From Chromatiales bacterium (GTDB taxonomy: Bacteria; Pseudomonadota; Gammaproteobacteria; Steroidobacterales; GCA-2729495): DNA of 64,000 nucleotides. A program made the translations under genes and the position numbers. The notes below the pieces were generated by a model. The model was not told the origin of the DNA. It did no database searches and saw nothing but the letters and a program-made list of their open reading frames with translations. Shown here one piece after another: positions 37,879 to 47,284 of this stretch. How positions within the stretch are numbered: position 1 is the first letter of the stretch; the number at the start of each line of letters is the position of its first letter. The stretch spans positions 62,001 through 126,000 of the forward strand of contig JAEUQA010000067.1 in the NCBI GenBank assembly GCA_016789845.1. The letters run 5' to 3'.

Positions 37879-38225
37879 GCCTGGCGGGTCACTTCAGCTA
37901 CTTCGCGACGATCAGCCTGATGATCGCCGGACTGTTCATCGTGATGGCCCGTGGAAACCTGATCAAGAAGCTGGTCGGTCTCGGCATCTTCCAGACGTCG
38001 GTGTACCTGCTCTACGTGGCGCCCGGCAAGCTGATCGGGGGCACCGCGCCGATCATCCAGGAGGGGTTCGCCGTGTATGCGAACCCGCTTCCCCACGTGC
38101 TGATCCTCACGGCGATCGTCGTGGGGGTGGCCACGCTGGCCCTCGGCCTGGCGCTCGTGGTCCGCATCCGCGAGGCCTACGGCAGCATCGAGGAAGACGA
38201 TATCCTCGCCAAAGACCGGGAATGA
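37875..38225 (+). CDS. mrpC: Mrp-type antiporter subunit C
   Basis: 116 residues, GTG start overlapping the mrpB stop. A NuoK-like three-helix subunit with GNLIKKLVGLGIFQTSVYLLY and DPLPHVLILTAIVVG-like NPLPHVLILTAIVVGVA. Equivalent to MbhG; expected to link the B subunit with the large antiporter subunit. Confidence 0.93.
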   Translation: MSLAGHFSYFATISLMIAGLFIVMARGNLIKKLVGLGIFQTSVYLLYVAPGKLIGGTAPIIQEGFAVYANPLPHVLILTAIVVGVATLALGLALVVRIREAYGSIEEDDILAKDRE

Positions 38226-39706
38226 CGTTGGTCCAGCAGTTGCCCGTCCTGGTGGCGGTCGTGCCGCTTGCCGCGGCGCCCGTGGCGCTGCTGCTGCGGA
38301 ATCGGCACCTGGCGTTCCTCGTCGTGCTGGCGGCCAGCGGGTTCGCCTTCGGCGCGTCGGTCCTGCTCTGGCAGCAGGTGGCCGGGAGCGGTCCCGTCTC
38401 CTACGCCATAGGCAGCTGGCCGCCCCCCTGGGGCATCGAGTACCGGGTGGACCGCCTGGCCTCGTTCTTCCTGGTGCTGGTTTCCGGGATGGCGGCTCTC
38501 GTGCTTTCCTGGGGGCGCGCAAGCCTCGAGGCGGAGATTCCCGCCGGGCAGCATTACCTGTTCTACACGCTGTTCGCCCTCTGCCTGACAGGGTTGCTCG
38601 GCATCGCGGTCTCGGGAGATGCCTTCAATATCTTCGTGTTCCTCGAGATCTCGTCGCTCTCGACCTACGTCCTGATCGCCATGGGGCGCGATCGCCGGGC
38701 GCTGGCCGCCAGCTACAACTACCTGATCATGGGCACCATCGGCGCCACCTTCATCGTCATCGGGATCGGCCTGCTGTACCTGATGACGGGCACCCTCAAC
38801 CTCGCTGACATCGCGGCGCGGATGCCCGCCGTCGAGGGCTCCCGGCCGGTGCTTGCGGCGTTGGCCTTCCTGACTGTCGGCCTGTCCCTGAAGATGGCCC
38901 TGTTTCCGCTGCACCAGTGGCTGCCCAATGCCTACACCCATGCGCCCTCGGTGGTCTCCTCCTTCCTGGCGGCGACCGCCACCAAGGTCTCGGTCTACGT
39001 CCTGCTGCGGTTCTATTTCGAGGTGTTCGGTGAATCCCAGGTGTTCGACCGGCTGCCCCTGGAGCAGGTGATGCTCTGCCTGGCGCTCGCCGGCATGTTT
39101 GCCGCGTCGGCCGTGGCGATTTTCCAGACCGATCTCAAGCGGCTGTTCGCTTATTCGAGCGTGGGCCAGATGGGCTACATCATCCTGGGCCTGTCCTTCG
39201 ACTCGGTCACCGGCCTCACGGCAACCATCGTCCACGTGTTCAACCATGCGATCACGAAGGGCGCCATCTTCATGCTGCTCGGTGGCGTGGCCCTGTCGAT
39301 GGGCGGCGTCACCCTGCCACGCGTGCAGGGCCTGGCACGGGTGATGCCGCTGACAGCCTTCGGGCTGGTGGTTTGCGGCCTCTCGCTGATCGGCGTCCCC
39401 GGCACGGCCGGGTTTGTCAGCAAGTGGTACCTGGTGAAGGCTGCTCTCGAGGGCGGGCAGTGGTGGCTGGTGTTCCTGGTCGTGGGTTCGTCGCTGCTCG
39501 CGGTGATCTATGTGTGGCGCGTCGTGGAAGCCGCCTATTTCCATGCGCCACGTGCGGACCTGGTCGCGGCGGTGGAGGCTCCGCTCTCGATGCTGGTGCC
39601 CGCTGGCCTGCTGGTGGCGGGCACGGTCTACTTCGGGCTGGAGACCACATTCACCGTGGGCTCTGCGGCTGAGGCGGCGTCGGTCCTGCTGGGCGTGCCG
39701 CGTTGA
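38222..39706 (+). CDS. mrpD: Mrp-type antiporter subunit D (antiporter-like subunit 1)
   Basis: 494 residues, about 14 membrane helices, NuoL/M/N family. Proton-pathway residues are present: Glu142 in IFVFLEISSLSTYV and Lys224 in SLKMALFPLHQWLPNAYTHAPS. ATG overlaps the mrpC stop. It closes the set E-F-G-DE-B-C-D, the order of MbhA to MbhH. Confidence 0.93.
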   Translation: MTLVQQLPVLVAVVPLAAAPVALLLRNRHLAFLVVLAASGFAFGASVLLWQQVAGSGPVSYAIGSWPPPWGIEYRVDRLASFFLVLVSGMAALVLSWGRASLEAEIPAGQHYLFYTLFALCLTGLLGIAVSGDAFNIFVFLEISSLSTYVLIAMGRDRRALAASYNYLIMGTIGATFIVIGIGLLYLMTGTLNLADIAARMPAVEGSRPVLAALAFLTVGLSLKMALFPLHQWLPNAYTHAPSVVSSFLAATATKVSVYVLLRFYFEVFGESQVFDRLPLEQVMLCLALAGMFAASAVAIFQTDLKRLFAYSSVGQMGYIILGLSFDSVTGLTATIVHVFNHAITKGAIFMLLGGVALSMGGVTLPRVQGLARVMPLTAFGLVVCGLSLIGVPGTAGFVSKWYLVKAALEGGQWWLVFLVVGSSLLAVIYVWRVVEAAYFHAPRADLVAAVEAPLSMLVPAGLLVAGTVYFGLETTFTVGSAAEAASVLLGVPR

Positions 39707-41184
39707 TTGGTGTTGGGCAACTGGTCCTGGCCGCCCTGCTGGTGCCGACCTGCGGCGCTGGCCTCATCGCGTTGTGCCACCGGACACCCGACCTCCGGGA
39801 TGCCGTGACCGTGGCTACCGCGGGCCTGCTGCTGTGGATTGTTGCCGCACTGCTGCCCGGCGTACTGGCCGGGGACCGGCCGGCGCTGGCGCTCATCACG
39901 GTGCTGCCGGGGCTCGATCTGGCCCTGGAGGTGGAATCCTTCGGGATGCTGTTCGCCCTCCTGGCCTCCGGCCTGTGGCTGGTGACGTCCCTGTACTCGA
40001 TAGGGTATCTGCGCGCCAATCACGAGTTGCGCCAGACGCGCTTCCACGCCTGCTTTGCGCTGGCACTGGCGGCGACGACGGGGCTGGCCTTCGCGGGCAA
40101 CCTGTTCACGCTGTTCTTGTTCTATGAGCTCCTCACGCTGGTGACCTATCCGCTGGTCACCCACCACGGCGGTGATGAGGCGCGCCGGGCGGGGCGCACC
40201 TATCTCGGGCTGCTCATGGGCACGTCGATCATGTTGCTGCTCCCGGCTGTCGTCTTCATCGCGGCCGTGGCGGGTACCACGGACTTCAGGCCGGGCGGAA
40301 TCCTTGCTGGCCGGGTCGACGGCGTTGCCCTGGCGGGCCTGCTCGCGCTCTGTGTGTTCGGCATCGGGAAGGCCGCGCTCATGCCGGTGCACCGCTGGCT
40401 GCCCGCGGCCATGGTGGCGCCCGCCCCGGTCTCGGCCCTGCTCCATGCGGTCGCCGTGGTGAAGGCGGGCGTCTTCAGCGTGGTCAAGGTGCTGGTCTTC
40501 ACCTTCGGTATAGAACCGCTGGCGGCCGCTGGCGGCAGCGACTGGCTGGTCTACGTGGCGGGCTTCACCATCATGGCCGCTTCCCTGGTCGCGCTGAATG
40601 CCGACAACCTGAAGCGCCGGCTGGCCTATTCCACGGTCAGCCAGCTGTCCTACGTGATCATGTCGGCAGCCCTGCTGGCGCCCCTGTCCCTCATCGCCGC
40701 CGTGCTGCACATCGCCGCCCACGCCCTCGGCAAGATCACGCTGTTCTTCGCCGCCGGCGCCATCTACACCGCCTCCCACAAGACCGAGGTCAGCCAGCTC
40801 GACGGGATCGGGCGGCGCATGCCCTGGACCATGGGCGCCTTCGCGGTCGGCGCGCTGTCCATGATCGGCCTGCCGCCGGCTGCGGGCTTCGTCTCCAAGT
40901 GGTACATGCTGTCGGGCGCCATGTCCGGCCCATCCATCAGCGGCACGCAGTGGGTTGCTGTTGCCGTCATCGTCGGCAGCACGCTGCTGAATGCCGGCTA
41001 TTTCCTGCCCATCATCTTCCGGGCATTCTTTCGCCTGCCCGTGGCGGGTGACGTCCCGGCTCATGGCGAGGCGCCATGGCCCATGGTCATCGCCCTGACC
41101 ACTACTGCGACTGGCACCATCCTGCTGTTCTTCATGCCGGGAGTGCCGCTCGCGCTGGCCCGGCAGATGCTGGGAGGCGGGTAA
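39703..41184 (+). CDS. MrpD/MrpA-type antiporter-like subunit 2
   Basis: 493 residues, NuoL/M/N family, TTG start overlapping the mrpD stop. The key acidic and basic residues are intact: Glu142 (FLFYELLTLVTYPLV) and Lys223 (GIGKAALMPVHRWLP). This is the more MrpA-like of the extra subunits and may replace the missing MrpA N-terminal channel. A Na+/H+ antiport role for the complex is likely by family; ion choice cannot be read from sequence. Confidence 0.87.
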   Translation: MIGVGQLVLAALLVPTCGAGLIALCHRTPDLRDAVTVATAGLLLWIVAALLPGVLAGDRPALALITVLPGLDLALEVESFGMLFALLASGLWLVTSLYSIGYLRANHELRQTRFHACFALALAATTGLAFAGNLFTLFLFYELLTLVTYPLVTHHGGDEARRAGRTYLGLLMGTSIMLLLPAVVFIAAVAGTTDFRPGGILAGRVDGVALAGLLALCVFGIGKAALMPVHRWLPAAMVAPAPVSALLHAVAVVKAGVFSVVKVLVFTFGIEPLAAAGGSDWLVYVAGFTIMAASLVALNADNLKRRLAYSTVSQLSYVIMSAALLAPLSLIAAVLHIAAHALGKITLFFAAGAIYTASHKTEVSQLDGIGRRMPWTMGAFAVGALSMIGLPPAAGFVSKWYMLSGAMSGPSISGTQWVAVAVIVGSTLLNAGYFLPIIFRAFFRLPVAGDVPAHGEAPWPMVIALTTTATGTILLFFMPGVPLALARQMLGGG

Positions 41185-41438
41185 TGGGGACCGCGAAGCA
41201 CTGGCTCGACGAGCCCCGCAACGTGCGACTGCTCCGGCGCCTGGCGCTGGCCGTCCTGGTCCTCGTCCTGGCCGCCGAGCTGGCCGTGCAGCTGAAGCCG
41301 CACTTTGCGGTCGAGGGGCTGTTCGGCTTTCATGCCTGGTTCGGCTTTTTCGCCTGCATCGCCATGATCGGCCTCGCCAAGGGGCTCGCCCTGCTGCTGA
41401 AGCGCCCTGACACCTACTACGGCGACGGCGATGACTGA
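41184..41438 (+). CDS. Small two-helix membrane protein in antiporter operon
   Basis: 84 residues, ATG overlapping the previous stop (TAATG) and itself overlapped by the next start, so it is firmly in the operon. Two predicted helices (LALAVLVLVLAAELAVQL and FHAWFGFFACIAMIGLAKGLALLL) and an acidic C-terminus (PDTYYGDGDD). I do not recognise a named family. It may be an accessory subunit linking antiporter subunits 2 and 3. Confidence 0.75.
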   Translation: MGTAKHWLDEPRNVRLLRRLALAVLVLVLAAELAVQLKPHFAVEGLFGFHAWFGFFACIAMIGLAKGLALLLKRPDTYYGDGDD

Positions 41439-43116
41439 CATCCTGATCCATCCCGGGCTCGTGCTGATCGGCGGCGCGCTGCTGGTTGCCTGCCTGCGTG
41501 GCCCGGCGCGGGGCGCGGTGGTAGTGCTCCTGCCGCTCCTTGCCCTGGCGCTGGTCTGGCAGCTACCGGACGGCCCCGCCTGGCAGTTCCGCTTCCTCGA
41601 TTACACGCTGACGCCGGTGGCCGGCGACCCGCTGGCCCGCCTGTTCGCGACGATCTTCTGCCTGGCGGCTTTGGCCGGTGGCTGGTTCGCCCTGGGCCAG
41701 GCCAGCCGGCTGGAGGTGCCGGCGGCGCTGGTCTACGCCGGCTCGGCCATTGGCGTCGTGCTGGCCGGGGATTTACTCACCGTTCTGGTGTTCTGGGAAT
41801 TGATGGCGATCGGTTCCACGCTGGTGCTGTGGAGCTCCGGCACGCCGGCGGCCGGGCGGGCGAGCCGCCGCTACCTCATGCTGCACATCCTCGGAGGCGT
41901 GGTCCTGTTTGCCGGGATCACGGGTCACGTCGCGGCGACCGGCGACGTGACTTTCGCGCCCATGGCCCTCGATTCGGCCGCCCAGTGGCTGATCCTCGCC
42001 GGCGTCCTCCTCAATGCGGGGGCGCCACCGCTGTCCGCCTGGCTGCCTGACGCCTACCCGGAGGCTTCCTGGAGCGGCACCGTGTTCCTGTCGGCCTTCA
42101 CGACCAAGACGGCGGTGTATGTGCTGATCCGTGGCTTCCCCGGTGCCGAGATCCTCATCTACCTGGGCCTGTGCATGGTTTTCTACGGCATCGTCTACGC
42201 ATTGCTCGAGAACGACATGCGCAGGATCCTGGCGTACTCCATCGTCAACCAGGTGGGCTTCATGCTCACCGGCATCGGCATCGGGACGGAAATGGCGCTG
42301 AACGGTGCTGCTGCCCATGCGTTCACCCACATCATCTACAAGGCACTGCTGCTGATGTCGGCGGGCTCCGTGCTGTACATGACCGGCCGGCGCAAGTGCT
42401 CCGAGCTCGGCGGGCTCTTCCACAGCATGCCGGTCACCACGGCCTGCGGCATCGTCGGTGCGCTGTCGATCTCCGCCTTTCCCCTCACTTCCGGCTTTGT
42501 CTCAAAGGCGATGATTTCCCAGGCTGCCGCGGACGGCCACCTGCAGACGGTGTGGCTGCTCCTGGTGGCGGCCTCGGCCGGGGTCTTCCTCCACGCGGGG
42601 ATCAAGTTTCCCTGGTTCGTGTTCTTCCAGGAGGATTCGGGTTTGCGGCCGGCAGACCCTCCGGCCAGCATGCGCTGGGCGATGATCTTCCTGGCCGCAA
42701 TATGCATCGGGCTCGGCATCTGGCCCGAGGCGCTGTACCGGCTGCTGCCGTTCGGCGTTGCCTACGAGCCCTACACGGCGCCCCACGTGCTTGCCCAGCT
42801 ACAGCTGCTGCTGTTCTCCGGACTGGCATTCTTCGTCATGCTGCCGTTCCTGAGGCGCACGCTCACCATCACCCTGGACACGGACTGGGCCTACCGGCAG
42901 TTGGTTCCCCGGTTGGCCGGCCAGGGCCAGCGGGCCGTCCTGGCGGTCCGGGGCTGGCTGGCCGGCCGGCGTCCCGGCGTGGCGGCGGGCCTCAGGGCCC
43001 TCGCGTACCGGGTCTACGGTCCGGACGGCGGCCTTGCGCGAACGTGGCCGACCGGTAGCATGGCGCTCTGGGTGCTCGTCCTGCTTCTCGGGTATCTTGT
43101 GCTCTTTTATGCGTGA
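41431..43116 (+). CDS. MrpD-type antiporter-like subunit 3 with altered channel residues
   Basis: 561 residues, NuoL/M/N family with about 14 helices and an extra C-terminal helix (ALWVLVLLLGYLVLFYA). Glu123 is kept (VLVFWELMAIGS), but the conserved TM7 lysine is Asn195 and the nearby histidine is Ser in LLNAGAPPLSAWLPDAYPEA. Other family residues remain (HAFTHIIYKALLLMSAGS). The channel may be inactive or use a different path. ATG overlaps the small protein's end by 8 bp. It is the last gene of the operon; 108 bp follow before the sugar genes. Confidence 0.87.
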   Translation: MTDILIHPGLVLIGGALLVACLRGPARGAVVVLLPLLALALVWQLPDGPAWQFRFLDYTLTPVAGDPLARLFATIFCLAALAGGWFALGQASRLEVPAALVYAGSAIGVVLAGDLLTVLVFWELMAIGSTLVLWSSGTPAAGRASRRYLMLHILGGVVLFAGITGHVAATGDVTFAPMALDSAAQWLILAGVLLNAGAPPLSAWLPDAYPEASWSGTVFLSAFTTKTAVYVLIRGFPGAEILIYLGLCMVFYGIVYALLENDMRRILAYSIVNQVGFMLTGIGIGTEMALNGAAAHAFTHIIYKALLLMSAGSVLYMTGRRKCSELGGLFHSMPVTTACGIVGALSISAFPLTSGFVSKAMISQAAADGHLQTVWLLLVAASAGVFLHAGIKFPWFVFFQEDSGLRPADPPASMRWAMIFLAAICIGLGIWPEALYRLLPFGVAYEPYTAPHVLAQLQLLLFSGLAFFVMLPFLRRTLTITLDTDWAYRQLVPRLAGQGQRAVLAVRGWLAGRRPGVAAGLRALAYRVYGPDGGLARTWPTGSMALWVLVLLLGYLVLFYA

Positions 43117-43224
43117 TCGCGGTCCCGGTCCCCGGTGGAATGTGACCGAGCCGTTGGTCTGCCTGCCGCGCTTTCGGGGACAATCCCGCCGGTTCGGCTC
43201 CTCCGGTCTCGTTCAAGAAAAATT

Positions 43225-44514
43225 ATGACGAATTTCAAGCAGATTCAGGACGCGAAGGTTGCCGTCGTCGGGCTTGGTTACGTGGGCCTGCCACTGGCCG
43301 TCGAGTTTGGCCGGCACCTGGATACGGTGGGCTTCGACATCGATCCGAAGCGCGTTGCGGACCTCAAGGCCGGCAACGACTTCACCCTCGAGACCGATGC
43401 GGAGGAACTCAAGGCAGCGACGCGGCTCACGTTCACGACCAACCTGGACGCGTTGCGGGGCCGGGACGTCTACATCGTCACCGTGCCCACGCCCATCGAT
43501 GCCGCCAAGCGCCCGGACATCAGCGCGCTGCGCGCCGCCAGTCGCACGGTGGGGCAGGTGCTCGGGAAGGGGGCCATCGTGGTCTATGAGTCCACGGTCT
43601 ACCCCGGATGCACTGAGGAAGACTGCGCGCCCATCCTGCAGCAGGTGTCCGGCCTCCGGCTGAACGAGGACTTCTTCGTCGGCTACAGTCCGGAACGCAT
43701 CAATCCGGGCGACAAGGAGCACCGGCTGACCACGATTCGCAAGATCACCTCCGGTTCCACGCCCGCTGCCGCGAATTTCGTCGATGCCCTCTATGGCCGC
43801 ATCATCACGGCGGGGACCTACCGGGCGTCCAGCATCCGGGTGGCTGAGGCTGCCAAGGTGATCGAAAACACCCAGCGGGACGTGAACATCGCGCTGATCA
43901 ACGAACTCGCCCTCATCTTCAACCGCATGGGTCTCGACACCCTCGAGGTGCTGCAGGCCGCCGGCACCAAGTGGAACTTCCTGCCATTCCGTCCCGGCCT
44001 CGTTGGCGGCCACTGCATCGGCGTCGATCCTTACTACCTGACGCACAAGTCCCAGGAGATGGGCTACCACCCCGAGATGATCCTCGCCGGCCGGCGCATC
44101 AACGACAACATGGGGCTCTACGTGGCCACGGAGGTCATTCGCCTCATGGTGAAGCGGGGGATGAGCCTGCCCCGTTCGAAGATCCTGGTACTCGGCATCA
44201 CCTTCAAGGAGAACTGTCCCGACGTGCGCAACACGCGGGTGGTGGACGTGGTGCAGGAACTGAAGTCCTACGGGGCGACCGTGGACATCTACGATCCGTG
44301 GGCGGACCCCGGCGTCGTCCGGCACGAGTACGGCGTGGAAATCCTCACCAGCCCGCCTGCCGCGGCCCAGTATGACGGCATCGTCGTGGCCGTGGCGCAC
44401 AACCAGTTCCGGGACATGCCGCCCGAGGCCATCCACGCGTGGGGGCGCCCCGACCACGTCCTCTACGACATCAAGAGCCTGCTCCCGGCCGATCAGGTCG
44501 ATGCGCGGCTCTGA
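43225..44514 (+). CDS. UDP-N-acetylhexosamine 6-dehydrogenase (VipA/TviB/WbpA type)
   Basis: 429 residues. NAD-binding [18 protein letters not shown], the catalytic cysteine in [14 protein letters not shown], and the C-terminal [16 protein letters not shown] typical of the UDP-HexNAc branch, not of UDP-glucose dehydrogenases. It should oxidise UDP-GlcNAc or UDP-GalNAc to the uronic acid. ATG at 43225 follows CAAGAAAA. It heads a group of sugar-nucleotide genes with an epimerase downstream. Confidence 0.88.
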   Translation: MTNFKQIQDAKVAVVGLGYVGLPLAVEFGRHLDTVGFDIDPKRVADLKAGNDFTLETDAEELKAATRLTFTTNLDALRGRDVYIVTVPTPIDAAKRPDISALRAASRTVGQVLGKGAIVVYESTVYPGCTEEDCAPILQQVSGLRLNEDFFVGYSPERINPGDKEHRLTTIRKITSGSTPAAANFVDALYGRIITAGTYRASSIRVAEAAKVIENTQRDVNIALINELALIFNRMGLDTLEVLQAAGTKWNFLPFRPGLVGGHCIGVDPYYLTHKSQEMGYHPEMILAGRRINDNMGLYVATEVIRLMVKRGMSLPRSKILVLGITFKENCPDVRNTRVVDVVQELKSYGATVDIYDPWADPGVVRHEYGVEILTSPPAAAQYDGIVVAVAHNQFRDMPPEAIHAWGRPDHVLYDIKSLLPADQVDARL

Positions 44515-44529
44515 GCTGAAGGGCACCGA

Positions 44530-45543
44530 ATGAAGATCCTGGTGACGGGAGCCGCGGGCTTCATCGGGTCTGCAACGGCGCGGCACCTGCTCGCTCGGGG
44601 CGACGAGGTGGTCGGTCTCGACAACCTCAACGACTACTACGACGTGAACCTCAAGAAGGCGCGCCTGGCTACGCTGGAGAAGGAAGCGCGCTTCCGCTTC
44701 GTGCTGCTCGACCTGGCCAACCGGGAGGGCATGGAGGCCCTGTTCAGGGCCGGGCGTTTCGACCGGGTGATTCATCTCGGCGCCCAGGCCGGCGTCCGGT
44801 ACTCGATCGAGAACCCGCACGTCTACGTGGACAGCAACGTGGTCGGCACACTGCACGTGCTGGAGGGTTGCCGGCACCACGGTGTGCAGCACCTGGTGTA
44901 CGCCTCGACCAGTTCCGTCTATGGCGCGAACACGAAGATGCCATTCTCCGTCCACCAGAACGTGGACCATCCCCTGTCCCTGTACGCCGCGACCAAGAAG
45001 GCCAACGAGCTCATGGCCCATACCTATGCGAGCCTCTACAGGCTGCCGGTGACGGGCCTCCGCTTCTTCACGGTCTATGGCCCCTGGGGCCGGCCCGACA
45101 TGGCCCTGTTCCTCTTCACGAAGAACATCCTCGAAGGCAGGCCCATAGACGTGTTCAATTACGGCAAGCACCGCCGGGACTTCACGTACGTGGACGACAT
45201 TGTCGGCGGCGTCGTCGCCGCCGTCGATCACGTGGCCACCGCCAATGCGTCCTGGGATTCGGATCGTCCCGATCCGGGCACCAGCAAGGCGCCTTACCGG
45301 CTGTACAACATCGGCAATGCCCAGCCCGTGGACCTGATGCGCTATATCGAGGTTCTCGAGCAGCGGCTGGGCCGCAAGGCCGAGAAGAACCTGCTGCCCC
45401 TCCAGCAGGGTGATGTGCCGGACACCTGGGCCGACGTGGAGGATCTGGTCACCGACGTGGGCTACCGGCCCGCCACTCCCGTGGAAACCGGCGTCAGCCG
45501 TTTCGTGGACTGGTATCTCGACTACCATAAGATCACCCTCTAG
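44530..45543 (+). CDS. UDP-glucuronate 4-epimerase-like protein
   Basis: 337 residues. Extended short-chain dehydrogenase: NAD loop [14 protein letters not shown], catalytic Ser and Tyr-x3-Lys ([17 protein letters not shown]). The segment [18 protein letters not shown] is characteristic of UDP-glucuronate epimerases of the CapI/LspL type, giving UDP-galacturonate. UDP-GlcA would come from the ugd gene downstream. An activity on UDP-HexNAcA, like TviC, is an alternative given the preceding gene. Confidence 0.85.
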   Translation: MKILVTGAAGFIGSATARHLLARGDEVVGLDNLNDYYDVNLKKARLATLEKEARFRFVLLDLANREGMEALFRAGRFDRVIHLGAQAGVRYSIENPHVYVDSNVVGTLHVLEGCRHHGVQHLVYASTSSVYGANTKMPFSVHQNVDHPLSLYAATKKANELMAHTYASLYRLPVTGLRFFTVYGPWGRPDMALFLFTKNILEGRPIDVFNYGKHRRDFTYVDDIVGGVVAAVDHVATANASWDSDRPDPGTSKAPYRLYNIGNAQPVDLMRYIEVLEQRLGRKAEKNLLPLQQGDVPDTWADVEDLVTDVGYRPATPVETGVSRFVDWYLDYHKITL

Positions 45544-45555
45544 CGGAGTGATCCC

Positions 45556-47187
45556 ATGGCGGACGACCTGCTCCAGGCACCGGCCTGGAAGGCCCTGCAG
45601 CGGCATGCCGGCGAGCTGTCCGGCACCCACCTCCGGGACCTGCTCGACCAGCCCGGCCGCTTCGCTGCCTTCTCCCGCCAGCACGGCCACTGCCTGCTGG
45701 ATTTTTCCCGCAACCGCCTCACCACCGACACCCTTGGACTGCTCATCGCCCTGGCGGGCGAACGGGAGCTGCCGCGCCGGATCCAGACGCTTTTTGCCGG
45801 TGACGTGGTCAACCCCACGGAGAATCGTCCCGCCCAGCACATGGCCGTGCGCGGCCCGGACGCCCCGCCGCTGCTGGTGAACGGCGCCGACATCCGCGCG
45901 GAAATCGTCGCCGAGCGCGAGCGCATGCTGGCCCTCGCCGATGCGGTCCGTTCCGGCGAGTTCCGGGGTTCGACTGGCGGCCGGATCCGGCACGTCGTGA
46001 ACATCGGCATCGGCGGGTCGGACCTGGGCCTCGTCATGGCCATCGAGGCACTGCGGGAGTTCCGCACCCGGGACGTGGAGGTGCATTTCGTCTCCAACGT
46101 GGACGGCACGCAGCTCGCGGACGTGCTGGACAGCGTCCCGGCGGCGGAAACACTGTTCATCGTCTGCTCGAAGACCTTCGTCACGTGGGAGACGGCACTG
46201 AACGCCAACGCGGCCCGTACCTGGCTCCTGGGCCAGCTGGGCGAGGCGGCCGTCGCCCGGCACTTCGTCGCGGTGTCGGTCAATGCACCGGCCATGGACA
46301 CCTTCGGCATCGCCGGGCAGCACCGCTTCCGGATGTGGGACTGGGTGGGTGGCCGGTATTCGCTCTGGTCGTCCATCGGTCTCGCCATCGCCATCGCCAT
46401 CGGCAGCGACCATTTTCGCGAGCTGCTGGCCGGTGGCCACGAGCTGGACGAGCATTTCCGGTCGGCGCCGCTGGCGGACAACCTGCCGGTCCTCCTGGGC
46501 CTGATCGGGGTCTGGAACCAGAACCTGCAGGGGACCACGAGCCAGGCGATCCTGCCCTACGACGCCCGACTGCACCGCTTCCCGGCCTACCTGCAGCAGC
46601 TCGAGATGGAGAGCAACGGCAAGGGCGTTGCCCGGGACGGCCAGCCGGTCCGTTGGGGCACCGGCACGATCATCTGGGGCGAGCCGGGCAACAATGCCCA
46701 GCATTCCTTCTTCCAGCTCCTGCACCAGGGCACGGCGAACTTCGCCGCGGACTTCATCGCCCCCGTGGAGGGCTCGAGCCCCTACGCGGACCAGCACCTG
46801 GTCGGGCTTGCGAACCTGCTGGCCCAGGCGGAGGCCTTCGCCCGGGGGTACACCCTGGAGGCCGCCAGGGCTGAACTGGTGGCGAAGGGCAGGAGCCCGG
46901 AGGAGGTGGCCCGCCTGGCGCCGCACAAGGTCCACCCCGGCAATCACCCGAGCAACATCCTCCTGGTCCGTCGCCTGGACCCGCGCAGCCTGGGCTTCCT
47001 GATCGCGCTCTACGAGCAGAAGGTCTTCGTGCAGTCCTGCATCTGGGGCATCAACCCCTTCGACCAGTGGGGCGTTGAGCTCGGCAAGCTCATGGCGACG
47101 GGCATGCACGAGGCCCTGCTCGCGCCCGGAGGCGCCGGTCTTCCGCCCATTGGCCAGGTCATGCGGGCCTGGGCCCGGGATGACTGA
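45556..47187 (+). CDS. pgi: Glucose-6-phosphate isomerase
   Basis: 543 residues. Both PGI signatures are seen: IWGEPGNNAQHSFFQLLHQGT and GINPFDQWGVELGK, plus the substrate-binding INIGIGGSDLG (here VNIGIGGSDLGL). It interconverts glucose-6-P and fructose-6-P, linking the hexose pool to mannose precursors from manC/manB. Start ATG at 45556 lies 12 bp after the epimerase. Confidence 0.96.
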   Translation: MADDLLQAPAWKALQRHAGELSGTHLRDLLDQPGRFAAFSRQHGHCLLDFSRNRLTTDTLGLLIALAGERELPRRIQTLFAGDVVNPTENRPAQHMAVRGPDAPPLLVNGADIRAEIVAERERMLALADAVRSGEFRGSTGGRIRHVVNIGIGGSDLGLVMAIEALREFRTRDVEVHFVSNVDGTQLADVLDSVPAAETLFIVCSKTFVTWETALNANAARTWLLGQLGEAAVARHFVAVSVNAPAMDTFGIAGQHRFRMWDWVGGRYSLWSSIGLAIAIAIGSDHFRELLAGGHELDEHFRSAPLADNLPVLLGLIGVWNQNLQGTTSQAILPYDARLHRFPAYLQQLEMESNGKGVARDGQPVRWGTGTIIWGEPGNNAQHSFFQLLHQGTANFAADFIAPVEGSSPYADQHLVGLANLLAQAEAFARGYTLEAARAELVAKGRSPEEVARLAPHKVHPGNHPSNILLVRRLDPRSLGFLIALYEQKVFVQSCIWGINPFDQWGVELGKLMATGMHEALLAPGGAGLPPIGQVMRAWARDD

Positions 47188-47284
47188 GTCGCGCCTGGCG
47201 GCCCGCCGTGACCTGCTTGGTTGCCTTACCCCGCCGAGCCGCTAATCTACGCGTTCCTTTCGGTAGCCACCTCGGAAATAACCA

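Noticed and set aside
39628..41451. A 607-residue minus-strand frame antisense to the antiporter genes
   Set aside because: The reverse of hydrophobic membrane genes gives charged, Gln/Arg/His-rich sequence; no motif or ribosome site supports it.
43213..47109. A 1298-residue open frame on the minus strand across the sugar genes
   Set aside because: It is antisense to three well-recognised genes, is very rich in His, Arg, Val and Asp as expected of the reverse frame of GC-rich coding DNA, and has no domain I recognise.
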